Below are positions 35,403 through 44,274 of a stretch of DNA of 64,000 nucleotides, piece after piece (the stretch's first letter is position 1; each line of letters opens with the position of its first letter). The notes below the pieces were generated by a model, which was not told the DNA's origin, made no database searches, and was given only the letters and a program-made list of their open reading frames with translations. A program made the translations under genes and the position numbers. Source of the DNA: Desulfovibrionaceae bacterium (GTDB lineage Bacteria > Desulfobacterota > Desulfovibrionia > Desulfovibrionales > Desulfovibrionaceae); contig JAQXLA010000008.1 of NCBI GenBank assembly GCA_029011315.1, positions 1 to 64,000 on the forward strand, read 5' to 3'.

Positions 35403-36536
35403 TCAAGCATATTGAAAACCTGGAAGAGTTTTCAGCGCTGCGGCAACGATTTTGCCTGAACGATCCGGATCCGGATCTCCGCAAAAGCGACGCAAAGTTT
35501 CAAAATCTTTTTCCATATGCCGGTGCACAGCTGAGGAATCCTGCAAGTATGCAGCAGTGGCCATGGCAAGCGTTTTCGGGTTGGCTCGATCAAGAAGAAA
35601 TTCTTCAAAAAATGCTTTGCGGAGAATCAAATTGGGCAGGCTGACATAGGGACTCTTGATAAGAAGTCTGCCTATAAAACCGGAAAGCGGCGATACCTTA
35701 TACGTCACAAGGGTGGGAACCCCTGCCAACGCTGTTTCCAGCACAGCGGTGCCGGACGCCGCGACGATCAGTTCACAGCGTCGCATTGCCTGGTAGCGGT
35801 TTACTGGATCTTCAACTTGAAGTGGCGTGGAAGATGTCCACAGCGAAAGCAGGCTGCTTTCAGGGATATTGGGTGCTCTGAAACACGAGAATGTCGGAGT
35901 AATGCCCAGAATCTGCAACTGATCGGCCATCGCCGAAAAAAGCGGCATATGCCTTTCAATTTCCTTTTTTCTGCTTCCCGGCATGAGGCCGATACGGTTT
36001 TTCTGAGGAAGGATATGTTTGAGAGAGGGGTAGTTGACCATCCCTACCAGAGGATTCCCTACATATTCGACAGATATGCCATGTGCTTCATAAAAATCTT
36101 TTTCAAAAGGAAGAATGCAGAAAATTTTTCGAATATGACGTTGCAGAAATCGTATTCGCCCTGTGCGCCAGGCCCATACTTTTGGAGGAATAAAGTAATA
36201 GACAGGGATATTCATGCTTGATGCCATACTGGCTACCCGGAAATGAAAATCTGGGCAATCTGTCAGGATAACAGCGTCAGGGCGTTCCTTTTGCAGGTTC
36301 TGTCGAATTCGATGCAGAAGCAGGCCGATGCGGGGAAGCGCGGTAGCGACTTCCGCAATTCCCATAACAGACAGCTGTTCAATGGTAAACAGATTGCGCT
36401 GACCCGCGTTTTCGAGGTTCGATCCTCCCATGCCTACGGCCTGGAGTTCGGGAATAAAACGTTGCAGAGATGTGAGCAGCGATGCCGCCTGCATGTCTCC
36501 TGAATATTCACCAGCACTGATCCAGATTTTTGGCAT
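35403..36536 (-). CDS. lpxB: Lipid-A-disaccharide synthase
   Basis: A 377-residue GT19 glycosyltransferase that joins UDP-2,3-diacylglucosamine and lipid X to make the lipid A disaccharide. The SAGEYSGDMQAASL start, VGMGGSNLENAG, TDCPDFHFRVA, YFIPPKVWAWRTGRI, the VGNPLVG segment, LMPGSRKKEI and AASGTAVLETAL are all conserved LpxB segments. It shows the cell makes lipopolysaccharide. It follows a Gate-domain membrane protein by 15 bases. Confidence 0.96.
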   Translation of the reverse strand: MPKIWISAGEYSGDMQAASLLTSLQRFIPELQAVGMGGSNLENAGQRNLFTIEQLSVMGIAEVATALPRIGLLLHRIRQNLQKERPDAVILTDCPDFHFRVASMASSMNIPVYYFIPPKVWAWRTGRIRFLQRHIRKIFCILPFEKDFYEAHGISVEYVGNPLVGMVNYPSLKHILPQKNRIGLMPGSRKKEIERHMPLFSAMADQLQILGITPTFSCFRAPNIPESSLLSLWTSSTPLQVEDPVNRYQAMRRCELIVAASGTAVLETALAGVPTLVTYKVSPLSGFIGRLLIKSPYVSLPNLILRKAFFEEFLLDRANPKTLAMATAAYLQDSSAVHRHMEKDFETLRRFCGDPDPDRSGKIVAAALKTLPGFQYA

Positions 36537-36551
36537 GACGGGAGTTCCTTT

Positions 36552-37496
36552 CTATGCCGCAGCTGTATTGCGGTATTTTGAATACATATTGATGCAGAAG
36601 CTGAGCACAAACGCGACGGCAAGACGGAACAGGAGCAGTCCGATTAAGCTCCCTCCAAGAAGTGAAATGACGAGAGTATCTTCTATCAGAGAATGAGCGA
36701 TGCCCATAAAGGTCATGACAGCGAAAGTGTCGTGGGCAGAAAGGCTGCCTTTGCGTGCTTCGTTGATGATAATTCCGCTTCCGTACAAAAGTCCCATGAC
36801 AATGCCGTAGATCATGATTGATGCGGCTGCCGGGCTGGTACCAATAATAAGCAGAACCGGCTTGAGAAGTTTGCTCAGGAAATCTGTGACATGAAAATAT
36901 TTCAGGATTCTCTGAACAATCATCAGCATGAAAATCACAAAAAATACGGCAAGATAATTTTGAATTTGATCCCAAATCCAGAAAAGCAGAGAAGTCTCCC
37001 GGACTTCTGGATGAAAAGCGATTACCGCTGCATCCTGCCAAAATCCGAATGCCGTACATATGGTATGCAGAAAAAAGCCTGCGGCCACTGCTGTGACAAA
37101 ACGTGTCAGCACTTGAGGCCAAAAGGAGACATTGCATGCTGAGGCAATGCGTCCTTCAAGAATCAGACTGTGCGCAATAAGGTTGAGCAGTCCAAAGACG
37201 GTCACCTGCTCAACAGACAGTGGCGGCAGAGAAGGCATCAGAGAGATAAAGACAAATAATGAGGAGTAAATGTTCAGCATAATGCCCGTCGCCCAGGCAA
37301 GCCCCAACGCTGCGGGAAGCCCAAGAAAAGACATGACAGGTTCCAGAGGCAGGGCCGTATACTGAATCCAGTCAAGCTCCGTCAAAATTTTCAGGGTAAT
37401 GGTAATTGGAATCAGAATTTTAAACAGTTCAATGCTCACATTGGATGCGTCTGAAAAAGCATCTTTCAGAGAGGAAAACAGAGAGAAGAATTTCAT
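36552..37496 (-). CDS. Nucleoside recognition (Gate) domain membrane protein
   Basis: A 314-residue polytopic protein with about eight membrane segments and two Gate-like halves. The first is PITITLKILTELDWIQYTALPLEPVM-like, and the second is FHVTDFLSKLLKPVLLIIGTSP. It belongs to the group that includes spore maturation A/B-like proteins. The transported substrate is unknown. It is upstream of and probably co-transcribed with lpxB, but no functional link is evident. Confidence 0.7.
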   Translation of the reverse strand: MKFFSLFSSLKDAFSDASNVSIELFKILIPITITLKILTELDWIQYTALPLEPVMSFLGLPAALGLAWATGIMLNIYSSLFVFISLMPSLPPLSVEQVTVFGLLNLIAHSLILEGRIASACNVSFWPQVLTRFVTAVAAGFFLHTICTAFGFWQDAAVIAFHPEVRETSLLFWIWDQIQNYLAVFFVIFMLMIVQRILKYFHVTDFLSKLLKPVLLIIGTSPAAASIMIYGIVMGLLYGSGIIINEARKGSLSAHDTFAVMTFMGIAHSLIEDTLVISLLGGSLIGLLLFRLAVAFVLSFCINMYSKYRNTAAA

Positions 37497-37565
37497 TTTC
37501 AGATTCCTGAATCAAAGCGTTGAAGGATGAGGTATCTTGATATGAAAAATAAAAAAAGACAATCT

Positions 37566-37583
37566 TCCGGATAGAGATCCGGA
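37566..37583 (-). terminator. Second hairpin downstream of the symporter
   Basis: A perfect 7-bp stem (TCCGGAT/ATCCGGA) with an AGAG loop lies just beyond the main terminator. On the minus strand a T-rich stretch follows seven bases later. Possibly a back-up terminator. Confidence 0.45.
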
Positions 37584-37587
37584 GTAT

Positions 37588-37632
37588 AAAAAAGGCTGCA
37601 AAAGGCGGAAGCAGTGCACGCCTTTTGCAGCC
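37588..37632 (-). terminator. Terminator of the dicarboxylate symporter gene
   Basis: A perfect 14-bp stem (37594-37607 with 37619-37632) is followed on the minus strand by TTTTTTATA. It begins shortly after the stop at 37651. Confidence 0.88.
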
Positions 37633-37650
37633 GGACTTTATAAAGAAAGA

Positions 37651-38877
37651 TTATTCGCGGTTAGGATCGACAGGAGAGAGTTCTTTCTCCCATTTCGTCA
37701 CAATCAGAGCACCTGTTGCGTCGCCCATAACGTTGACGGAGGTTCTGGCCATATCCAGAATACGGTCGATACCCGCAATGATAGCGATCCCTTCCAGAGG
37801 AATGCCGACCTGCATGAACACCATGGTACTCATGATCAGACCTGCTCCTGGGACGCCTACGGTGCCGATAGAAGCCAGCACACCGATAGTGATAACTTCG
37901 ATCTGCTGCATAAAGCTCAAATCAATGCCGTACAGTTCGGCAACAAAAATCGCGACAACACCCATGTATACGGCTGTTCCATCCATATTAATGGTATTGC
38001 CCAGAGGAATGGAAAATGAAGAAATGGATTTTGAAGCGCCAAGTTTGCGAACCTGCAGCAGATTGGTAGATAAGGCAGCAGCACTGGAGCAGGTTGTAAA
38101 GGAAATCAGCATGGGAGCTGACAGCATTTTGAAGAATACGCTGGGCGTAATGCCGCAGGAGCGCACCAGAGGCAGATAACATATGGCTACATGCACGCAG
38201 CAGGCGACATACATGACCAGAATAACCTTCATCAGAGGCAGAAGCATTGATGCGCCATGGCTGGCAACAGTGAAGGCAATGAGGCCGAATACGCCATAGG
38301 GAGCAAACACCATGACAATATTCGTCAGCTTAATCATGACGTTAGCCATTTCATTGAAGAAATTCTTTACTGTCACAGCCTTTTCTCCGACGGCGCTGAG
38401 AGAAAAGCCGAACATGATGGCAAAGAAGATGATCTGCAGCATGTTGCCGCGGCTCATCGCTTCAATGGGATTGATCGGGACAATATTCAGAAATACATCA
38501 ATGAGCTTTGGAGGTGTTTTTGTAGAAAGAGCCTTAACGCCGTCTGTGCTGATGTCTACGCCCATGCCGGGGTCAAGAATATTGGCGAAGAACAGGCCGA
38601 TCGTTACGGCTATGGCTGTGGTGCAGAAATAATAGACAAGCGTTTTGACAGCGACTCGGCCAAGCTTGCTCAGATCTCCTACGCTTGCTGCTCCGGCAAT
38701 AATAGTCGCCAGAACCAGAGGCACGACAACCATGCGGATGAGCTTGATGAAAAGATCTCCAAGCGGTTTGAACCATGAGGCTTCAAATCCGCAGGACGGT
38801 GCAATCAGACCTGCAATAATGCCGAGTATAAAACCGATAAGCATTTTTACCGGAAGACTGAGACCCTTCCCTTTCAT
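37651..38877 (-). CDS. Dicarboxylate/amino acid:cation symporter (DAACS family)
   Basis: A 408-residue sodium- or proton-coupled secondary transporter like GltP/DctA. Family landmarks are the serine-rich hairpin TTCSSAAALSTNL, the NMDGTAVYMGV motif in TM7 and the GVPGAGLIMSTMVF loop. Likely substrates are C4-dicarboxylates, glutamate or aspartate. The ATG at 38877 has a GGAG site; an in-frame ATG 11 codons upstream is less likely. A promoter with an overlapping palindrome precedes it, and a strong terminator follows, so it is monocistronic. Confidence 0.9.
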   Translation of the reverse strand: MKGKGLSLPVKMLIGFILGIIAGLIAPSCGFEASWFKPLGDLFIKLIRMVVVPLVLATIIAGAASVGDLSKLGRVAVKTLVYYFCTTAIAVTIGLFFANILDPGMGVDISTDGVKALSTKTPPKLIDVFLNIVPINPIEAMSRGNMLQIIFFAIMFGFSLSAVGEKAVTVKNFFNEMANVMIKLTNIVMVFAPYGVFGLIAFTVASHGASMLLPLMKVILVMYVACCVHVAICYLPLVRSCGITPSVFFKMLSAPMLISFTTCSSAAALSTNLLQVRKLGASKSISSFSIPLGNTINMDGTAVYMGVVAIFVAELYGIDLSFMQQIEVITIGVLASIGTVGVPGAGLIMSTMVFMQVGIPLEGIAIIAGIDRILDMARTSVNVMGDATGALIVTKWEKELSPVDPNRE

Positions 38878-38937
38878 GATGACACTCCAAAATGTTTTGG
38901 TATGTTTCACCGGGGTGGCAAAACAAAGTTTTTATTG

Positions 38938-38966
38938 AATATAGCGAAAAATACTGATTGTGACAA
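38938..38966 (-). promoter_or_regulatory. Promoter of the symporter with an overlapping palindrome
   Basis: On the minus strand TTGTCA (38966-38961), a 17-base spacer and TATATT (38943-38938) make a near-consensus promoter. The perfect palindrome ATTGTGACAAT (38957-38967) covers the -35 and could be a repressor or activator site. A second dyad, TTGTC-N5-GACAA, lies at 39007-39021. Confidence 0.6.
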
Positions 38967-39053
38967 TAGAATTTGGAAGATCCCTGCTATAGACAGGAGA
39001 GAACGATTGTCGCAAAGACAACGTGCAATTGAAGAAAAAAGGAGCTGATTGGG

Positions 39054-39902
39054 ATGATTTGGATCCTGGCGACGGCGTTTATCTGGTCTTTTATAGGAGT
39101 ATTCGGCAAGATATGTCTTGAAGCCGGAATGACGCCTTTGCAGTGTGCTCTGATGCGGGCTTTTTTCGGTAGCCTGGCATTTTGTATCCATGATCGGATT
39201 TTGTCGCGCAAGAGAATGCCGTTCTGTCATGCCATGCTTTTTACAGTATTCGGCATCTGGGGATTTGGTGTCTATTTTGCGGCCTGTCAGTATACGATCC
39301 GTTTGGCAGGAGCCGCAGTGGATATTGTCCTCCAGTATACGGCTCCTTTTTGGGTCGCGCTGTTTGCGCGCATTTTTTTCGGAGAAAGTCTTACAATGCC
39401 CAAGCTGCTTTGCCTGGCCTCAGCGGCTTTCGGTACGGCTTTGGTATGCTGTTCCGGAGGCAGTCTTCCTGAGGGCTTTTCCTCATGGGGTATAGCCACA
39501 GGTCTTTTATCCGGTCTTTGTTATGCCTCGCACTATCCCTTTCTGCGCTATTGGCAGCAACGATATGATACGGTGAGCATTATTTCGCGCATGTTGATCG
39601 GCGGTACGCTGTTTCTTGCTCTTTCAGATCCGCGATCGCTTTCCGGATCCTTTCCCGTATCAATATGGCTGACCGCTGCCGCATCGGGCGTCATCTGCAC
39701 ATACGTTGGATATTTCTGCTATGGACAGGCATTAAAACGTATCAGTTTGATTCGAGCGGCGATGATATCGCAGCTCGAGCCTTTGCTTTCTGTTTTATGG
39801 GTTTCTTTGCTGTTTGGAGAGCGATTCAGCCATGCAGGCCAGGCGGGATCACTTATTATCCTGTTGTCTGTTCTCGCGCTGACGCTCTCCGACCGGGACT
39901 AA
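39054..39902 (+). CDS. EamA/DMT family transporter
   Basis: A 282-residue protein with ten predicted membrane helices in two EamA repeats (the first starting ILATAFIWSFIGVFGKICLEAGM, the second near GIATGLLSGLCYASHYPFLRYW). The drug/metabolite transporter superfamily includes amino acid and metabolite exporters; the substrate is not predictable. The ATG has a strong AAAAGGAG site. It is divergent from the symporter and converges on terC with a four-base overlap of coding ends. Confidence 0.85.
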   Translation: MIWILATAFIWSFIGVFGKICLEAGMTPLQCALMRAFFGSLAFCIHDRILSRKRMPFCHAMLFTVFGIWGFGVYFAACQYTIRLAGAAVDIVLQYTAPFWVALFARIFFGESLTMPKLLCLASAAFGTALVCCSGGSLPEGFSSWGIATGLLSGLCYASHYPFLRYWQQRYDTVSIISRMLIGGTLFLALSDPRSLSGSFPVSIWLTAAASGVICTYVGYFCYGQALKRISLIRAAMISQLEPLLSVLWVSLLFGERFSHAGQAGSLIILLSVLALTLSDRD

Positions 39903-40840
39903 TCATCCCGCATGGAGGCAATAATGCCGGCAAGCAGCAGTCCTGAAATCACCAGAAGACTCGTCAGCGGTGAACAGTGTACAATGCCGGCAACGTCAAG
40001 GAGCATTTTCATGCCGACAAAAAAGAGAATGCCCACGACCGCAAGGTTCAGTCTTCTCAAATACCGGCTTGCTGCTGCCAGCGTAAAATACATGGAACGG
40101 AGGCCAAGAATGGCGAAAATATTGCTGGTGTAAATGATGTACGGATCCGGAGCCACAGCGATAATGGCAGGGATGGAGTCCAGTGCGAACATAATGTCTG
40201 ATACTTCCACAACCACAAGACAGAGAAACATTGGCGTTGCTTTCAGAAGAGTTTTCCCGTTTTCTGAAATGCGGACGAAAAAGTCATGACCATGCATTTT
40301 GTTGTGGATGGGGAAAAAACGTTGCGTATAGCGCACAGACCAGTGTTCAGAATAATCGGTAATTTCATATTGAGGCGTACGGATGGATTGCCACATTTTC
40401 CATGCAGTCCAGAGAATGAAAATGCCAAAGCATGCCAGTGCCATTGGCCCGAATGCGGCAATCAGCGCCGTACCGGCGGTAATGAACAGGAATCTCAGAA
40501 TCAAGGCACCGACTATGCCGTAATACAGCACCCTGTGCTGTAATTCGTCTTTGATGGCAAAGGAACCGAAAATGGCCATGATGACAAACAGATTGTCCAA
40601 AGACAGAGATTTTTCAAGAAGATAGCCTGTAATGTATTGCTCCGCTTTTTCATACCCGAATTCAATGCCCACATAGCCGGCGAAGATAAAAGATAAAATG
40701 ATCCATATTGCCGTCCAGATGGAGGCATCCCGAATATTGATGGGTTTGTCTGAACGATGGGCATGGAGATCAAGCCATAGAAAGAAAATGATCAGAATAA
40801 AAAATATCAGAATTTCAGTAAGGGAATGCTCTCCGAACAT
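39899..40840 (-). CDS. TerC family membrane protein
   Basis: A 313-residue integral membrane protein of the TerC/Alx family, linked to tellurite resistance, manganese export and alkaline stress. Conserved segments include FIFAGYVGIEFGYEKAEQYITGYLLEKSLSLDNLFV and the later VVEVSDIMFALDSIPA, with the membrane acidic residues thought to bind metal. The ATG at 40840 has a CAGGAG site. Manganese or metal export is the most likely role, but this is family-based. Confidence 0.88.
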   Translation of the reverse strand: MFGEHSLTEILIFFILIIFFLWLDLHAHRSDKPINIRDASIWTAIWIILSFIFAGYVGIEFGYEKAEQYITGYLLEKSLSLDNLFVIMAIFGSFAIKDELQHRVLYYGIVGALILRFLFITAGTALIAAFGPMALACFGIFILWTAWKMWQSIRTPQYEITDYSEHWSVRYTQRFFPIHNKMHGHDFFVRISENGKTLLKATPMFLCLVVVEVSDIMFALDSIPAIIAVAPDPYIIYTSNIFAILGLRSMYFTLAAASRYLRRLNLAVVGILFFVGMKMLLDVAGIVHCSPLTSLLVISGLLLAGIIASMRDD

Positions 40841-40870
40841 CGAAGTCTCCTGCAAATAAAATATGGAAAA

Positions 40871-40900
40871 GCTCCCGTTTATGTGTTCAAAAACAGGAGC
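40871..40900 (-). terminator. Terminator after the citrate-synthase-like gene
   Basis: Arms 40871-40880 and 40891-40900 pair with one mismatch, and the minus strand continues with TTTTCC. It separates the gene ending at 40929 from terC. Confidence 0.65.
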
Positions 40901-40928
40901 CTGGTTTTAAAATGAACGATACAGCTGG

Positions 40929-42761
40929 CTATTCTTCGTCTTCAAGAATTTCAAGGCCGTCTTCTTCAAGGCTTTCAGCGCACTGAATAAGTTCCTTGAG
41001 CTGAAGATCTGCGCCGATAACGCCGACAGTATTGTCCTGATCGTCAGAAATAACTGTTGAGACGGTGATAATCAGCTTGTCGGTAAACAAAGACTGAACG
41101 ACTTTGGCAACATGCAGTTTGCCGGTTGCCATGGGCTGAAGGAACCATTCGCGCTTGGAGAAATCGTAGCCGACGGGCATTTTGTCAAACTGTTCCTGAT
41201 AAGCCGGATCGGTGACAACGGACGCAATGGATTTTCCCTTGGTGTCTGTGACGTACACATACTGAATGAACGGATATTCATGAACGAAATCTGTAAGCAG
41301 CTCGTTCATTTCTTCAAGATTCTTGCCCTGACATGCCAGCGCAAGACGTTCGACCAGATGACCGGCGCGGTCTCCCGCAAGTTTTTCCATCTTGTCGAAT
41401 TCGTTTTCAAACAGTTCGGGCATATAGCGTTTCACAAGAGCCGTCATTTCCTTGTTGGAGAAGGATGTATTGCGGCCTTCCTTTTCATAGGCTTTCATAA
41501 TCCTGTCGTAGATTTTTCCGACGGCAGGCGATTTCTTTGAAACCATGCGTTCCGGAGGGAGCTTAAGCTCCTGATTGATCCAGTATGCCACTCCGGCGCG
41601 TCCGGCTTTGTCGCTGATAATGATCGGAATGGATCGATTCAGCAGCTTCTGCGTATCGAAGATATTGTAGATTTCTTCGTTTTTGGCCAGTCCGTCGACG
41701 TGCACGCCGGCACTTGTAGCGTTGAAATCCTTGCCGACAAAAGGATAGTTGCTCGGAATATGATAATCGAGTTCCTTTTCAAAATATTCGGCAATTTCGG
41801 AAATGACTGTGGTATCGGCCGCATCATCATTGCCTGTCAGACTGATGTATTCGATAACCAGGGCTTCAAGCGGGCTGTTTCCTGTGCGTTCTCCGAATCC
41901 GAGCAAGGTTCCGTTGACGCCTCCGCATCCGTACAGCCATGCCGTAACGCCGTTGACCAGGACTTTATGAAAATCGTTGTGGCCGTGCCATTCCAGCCAG
42001 GATCCTGGTACGCCGGCTTCATCGGTAAAGCAGCGGACAATGCGCTGGACGGAACGGGGAAGTGCCGCGCCGGGGAACGGCACGCCGTATCCCATCGTAT
42101 CGCACAGACGGATTTTAACGGGCATCGAAGCCTGTTCGGCCAATTCCATAAGCTTGCGGGCGAAAGGCAGACAGAACCCGAAAATGTCCGCACGAGTAAT
42201 ATCTTCAAAGTGGCAACGGGGGATGATGCCCCATTCCAGTGCTTGCGAGACAACTTTGAGATAGTCATTCATCGCCTGTTCGCGATTTTTTCCAAGCTTC
42301 AGGAAAATATGGTAGTCTGACATGCTGGTCAGGACGCCGACTTCATCAAATTCCATGTCTCTGGCAATTTTGAGATCTTCAATTTTCGCGCGTACCCAGC
42401 CCGTTATGCGGGGGAATCTGTATCCTCTGGAACGGCAGACTTCAATGGCCTTGCGATCTTTTGAGGAATACATGAAAAATTCAGAGGCCTGAATCAGTCC
42501 GCTTTTGCCGCCGAGCTTGTGAAGCAGATCAAAGATTTTGGCAATTTGCTGTACGGTGTAAGGAGGGCGCGCCTGTTGTCCGTCTCGAAATGTTGTATCG
42601 GTAATAAACATGGGATTGGCTGGACGGGGAGCAAGAAGCACCTGATCAAATTCAACGCGGCTGATATTCGTATAGGGAAAAACATCTCTATATAATTCAG
42701 GTTCCGGGCGGTTGTCGAGTTTCAGAGGAATAGAAGAGTGCTTCTGAAAAATTAAGGACAT
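40929..42761 (-). CDS. Citrate (Re)-synthase/homocitrate synthase-like enzyme fused to a Cache-like domain
   Basis: A 610-residue two-part protein. The first part is an HMG-CoA-lyase-like TIM barrel that condenses an acyl-CoA with a 2-oxo acid. The metal-binding TDTTFRDGQQ starts at residue 54, HGHND lies near residue 270, and a LeuA-like second domain follows to about 470. It most resembles the Re-citrate synthases of Clostridium kluyveri and Desulfovibrio. The last 120-130 residues are unlike that family and read as a PDC/Cache sensor module: FIQYVYVTDTKGK, DFSKREWFLQP and GVIGADLQLKELI. There is no signal peptide or membrane segment, so this Cache-like part would be cytoplasmic. The ATG has an AAGGAG site nine bases upstream. 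2-isopropylmalate synthase is the main alternative. Confidence 0.75.
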   Translation of the reverse strand: MSLIFQKHSSIPLKLDNRPEPELYRDVFPYTNISRVEFDQVLLAPRPANPMFITDTTFRDGQQARPPYTVQQIAKIFDLLHKLGGKSGLIQASEFFMYSSKDRKAIEVCRSRGYRFPRITGWVRAKIEDLKIARDMEFDEVGVLTSMSDYHIFLKLGKNREQAMNDYLKVVSQALEWGIIPRCHFEDITRADIFGFCLPFARKLMELAEQASMPVKIRLCDTMGYGVPFPGAALPRSVQRIVRCFTDEAGVPGSWLEWHGHNDFHKVLVNGVTAWLYGCGGVNGTLLGFGERTGNSPLEALVIEYISLTGNDDAADTTVISEIAEYFEKELDYHIPSNYPFVGKDFNATSAGVHVDGLAKNEEIYNIFDTQKLLNRSIPIIISDKAGRAGVAYWINQELKLPPERMVSKKSPAVGKIYDRIMKAYEKEGRNTSFSNKEMTALVKRYMPELFENEFDKMEKLAGDRAGHLVERLALACQGKNLEEMNELLTDFVHEYPFIQYVYVTDTKGKSIASVVTDPAYQEQFDKMPVGYDFSKREWFLQPMATGKLHVAKVVQSLFTDKLIITVSTVISDDQDNTVGVIGADLQLKELIQCAESLEEDGLEILEDEE

Positions 42762-42879
42762 GCGTGGAGACTCCTTGGCCTGTTCAGAACAAAACAATGC
42801 ATTTTATTCGTAAGGACCTGTTTGCAGGGTATGACTCCGGAATTGATTATAAAAGTATCCGGAAATGGCGGGATGCTTC

Positions 42880-42908
42880 TTGTGTGAAGCTTTCTTTTTT
42901 TATATACT
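42880..42908 (+). promoter_or_regulatory. Candidate promoter of the RND efflux operon
   Basis: TTGTGT (42880-42885), 17-base spacer, TATACT (42903-42908), about 137 bases upstream of the adaptor ATG. The rest of 42762-43044 is A+T-rich and holds no gene or clear operator. No dedicated regulator gene is adjacent. Confidence 0.4.
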
Positions 42909-43044
42909 ATTCTGAAAAAAAATGGAAGAGCGCATTTATTGTCTTATAAATCCGAAAAATTCTGTGTTTACGAATATTTTGGATGTTTTTTCTGGCATTT
43001 TATGACGTTGAAAAGCTGACGGAAATAAATAAAGGTGTCGTCTT

Positions 43045-44244
43045 ATGGCTGATCGTCTGTTTTCTTTCCCGCAAATTCGTATCCGGGATGTCGTTTTGAG
43101 ATGGTTTGTTCCTGTTTTTGCGTTTTTTGTTCTTGCTCCTGTTTCAGGGCAGTGTGCTGATACTTTAAAAAATTCCGCTCAGCCTGCGGCCGCAGTCGCT
43201 GTTGGCATTATCAAGCCGATGAAAGTTCCGTATATCAGTGAATTTCCAGGACGGGTTGCGGCATTTGAGGTATCTGAAGTCAGGCCTCAGGTTGGCGGAA
43301 TTATTCAAAAACGGCTGTTTACGGAGGGATCGGACGTGCGTGTTGGCGATGTGCTGTATCAAATTGATCCGGCTTTATATCGCGCCGATTACGAAAGTGC
43401 CAAAGCGGCTCTGCGCCGTGCAGAGGCTAATGTGGCACCTGCACGACTCCGTTTTGAGCGGTATGGCAAGCTTCTTGCCAGCCGTGCTGTCAGTCGTCAG
43501 GAGTATGACGACGCCAAGGCTTCTTATGAACAGGCCAGAGCGGAAGTCGGGGTATGCCGTGCGGCGGTTGACAGTGCGAAAATCCGCCTGGAGTATACCA
43601 GGGTCACCTCTCCTATTTCCGGGCGCATTGGACGGTCTGCCGTAACGCCCGGAGCTTTGGTGACCGCAGGACAGGCATCGCCTTTAGCATCCGTATACCG
43701 CATTGATACCGTTTATGTCGATGTGACGCAATCCAGTGCAGACATGCTGCGTATGAAACGGGCTATGGAAAGCGGTCGGCTGAGCCGCATTGATGACGAG
43801 CATGCGGCTGTGCATCTGATTCTTGAAGATGGAACGATGTATCAGGAAACAGGATCCCTGCAGTTTTCAGAAGTTAATGTTGAGGAAAGTACAGGTTCTG
43901 TGACTTTGCGAGCCTTTTTCCCAAATACGGGGCGTTGTCTCTTGCCGGGAATGTATGTCCGAGCCAGATTGGCTGAGGCTGTTGATGACCAGGCTATTCT
44001 TCTGCCGCAGAAAGCGTTGCTGCGAGATGAAAAGGGAGCTGGCTATGCGTATGTTGTCAATGAATCCGGTATGGCTGAAAAAAGGATGGTTGAGGTCGGT
44101 AGAGCGTATGGCAGCACATGGATTGTTCAGTCAGGCCTCAGGGAAGGCGACAGAGTAGTCCTTGACGGATTTATTCGCGTGCGTCCCGGCATGGCAGTTC
44201 ATATCGTTGAGGAAAAGTTTATCGAACCTGTTCTGTCAGAATAG
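43045..44244 (+). CDS. RND efflux periplasmic adaptor (AcrA/MexA family)
   Basis: A 399-residue membrane fusion protein linking inner-membrane pump and outer-membrane channel. After a signal peptide (about residues 20-37) come a beta-barrel half, the biotinyl-lipoyl half starting PYISEFPGRVAAFEVSEVRPQVGGII, an alpha hairpin (about residues 100-165) and the second lipoyl/beta-barrel halves with YTRVTSPISGRIGRS. No lipobox cysteine sits at a suitable place (the only early Cys follows Gly-Gln), unlike lipidated AcrA/MexA. An AAAGG site precedes the ATG. First gene of a three-gene pump operon. Confidence 0.92.
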   Translation: MADRLFSFPQIRIRDVVLRWFVPVFAFFVLAPVSGQCADTLKNSAQPAAAVAVGIIKPMKVPYISEFPGRVAAFEVSEVRPQVGGIIQKRLFTEGSDVRVGDVLYQIDPALYRADYESAKAALRRAEANVAPARLRFERYGKLLASRAVSRQEYDDAKASYEQARAEVGVCRAAVDSAKIRLEYTRVTSPISGRIGRSAVTPGALVTAGQASPLASVYRIDTVYVDVTQSSADMLRMKRAMESGRLSRIDDEHAAVHLILEDGTMYQETGSLQFSEVNVEESTGSVTLRAFFPNTGRCLLPGMYVRARLAEAVDDQAILLPQKALLRDEKGAGYAYVVNESGMAEKRMVEVGRAYGSTWIVQSGLREGDRVVLDGFIRVRPGMAVHIVEEKFIEPVLSE

Positions 44245-44274
44245 ATACTGTGTTTTCCGGGGAGTTACAGCATC

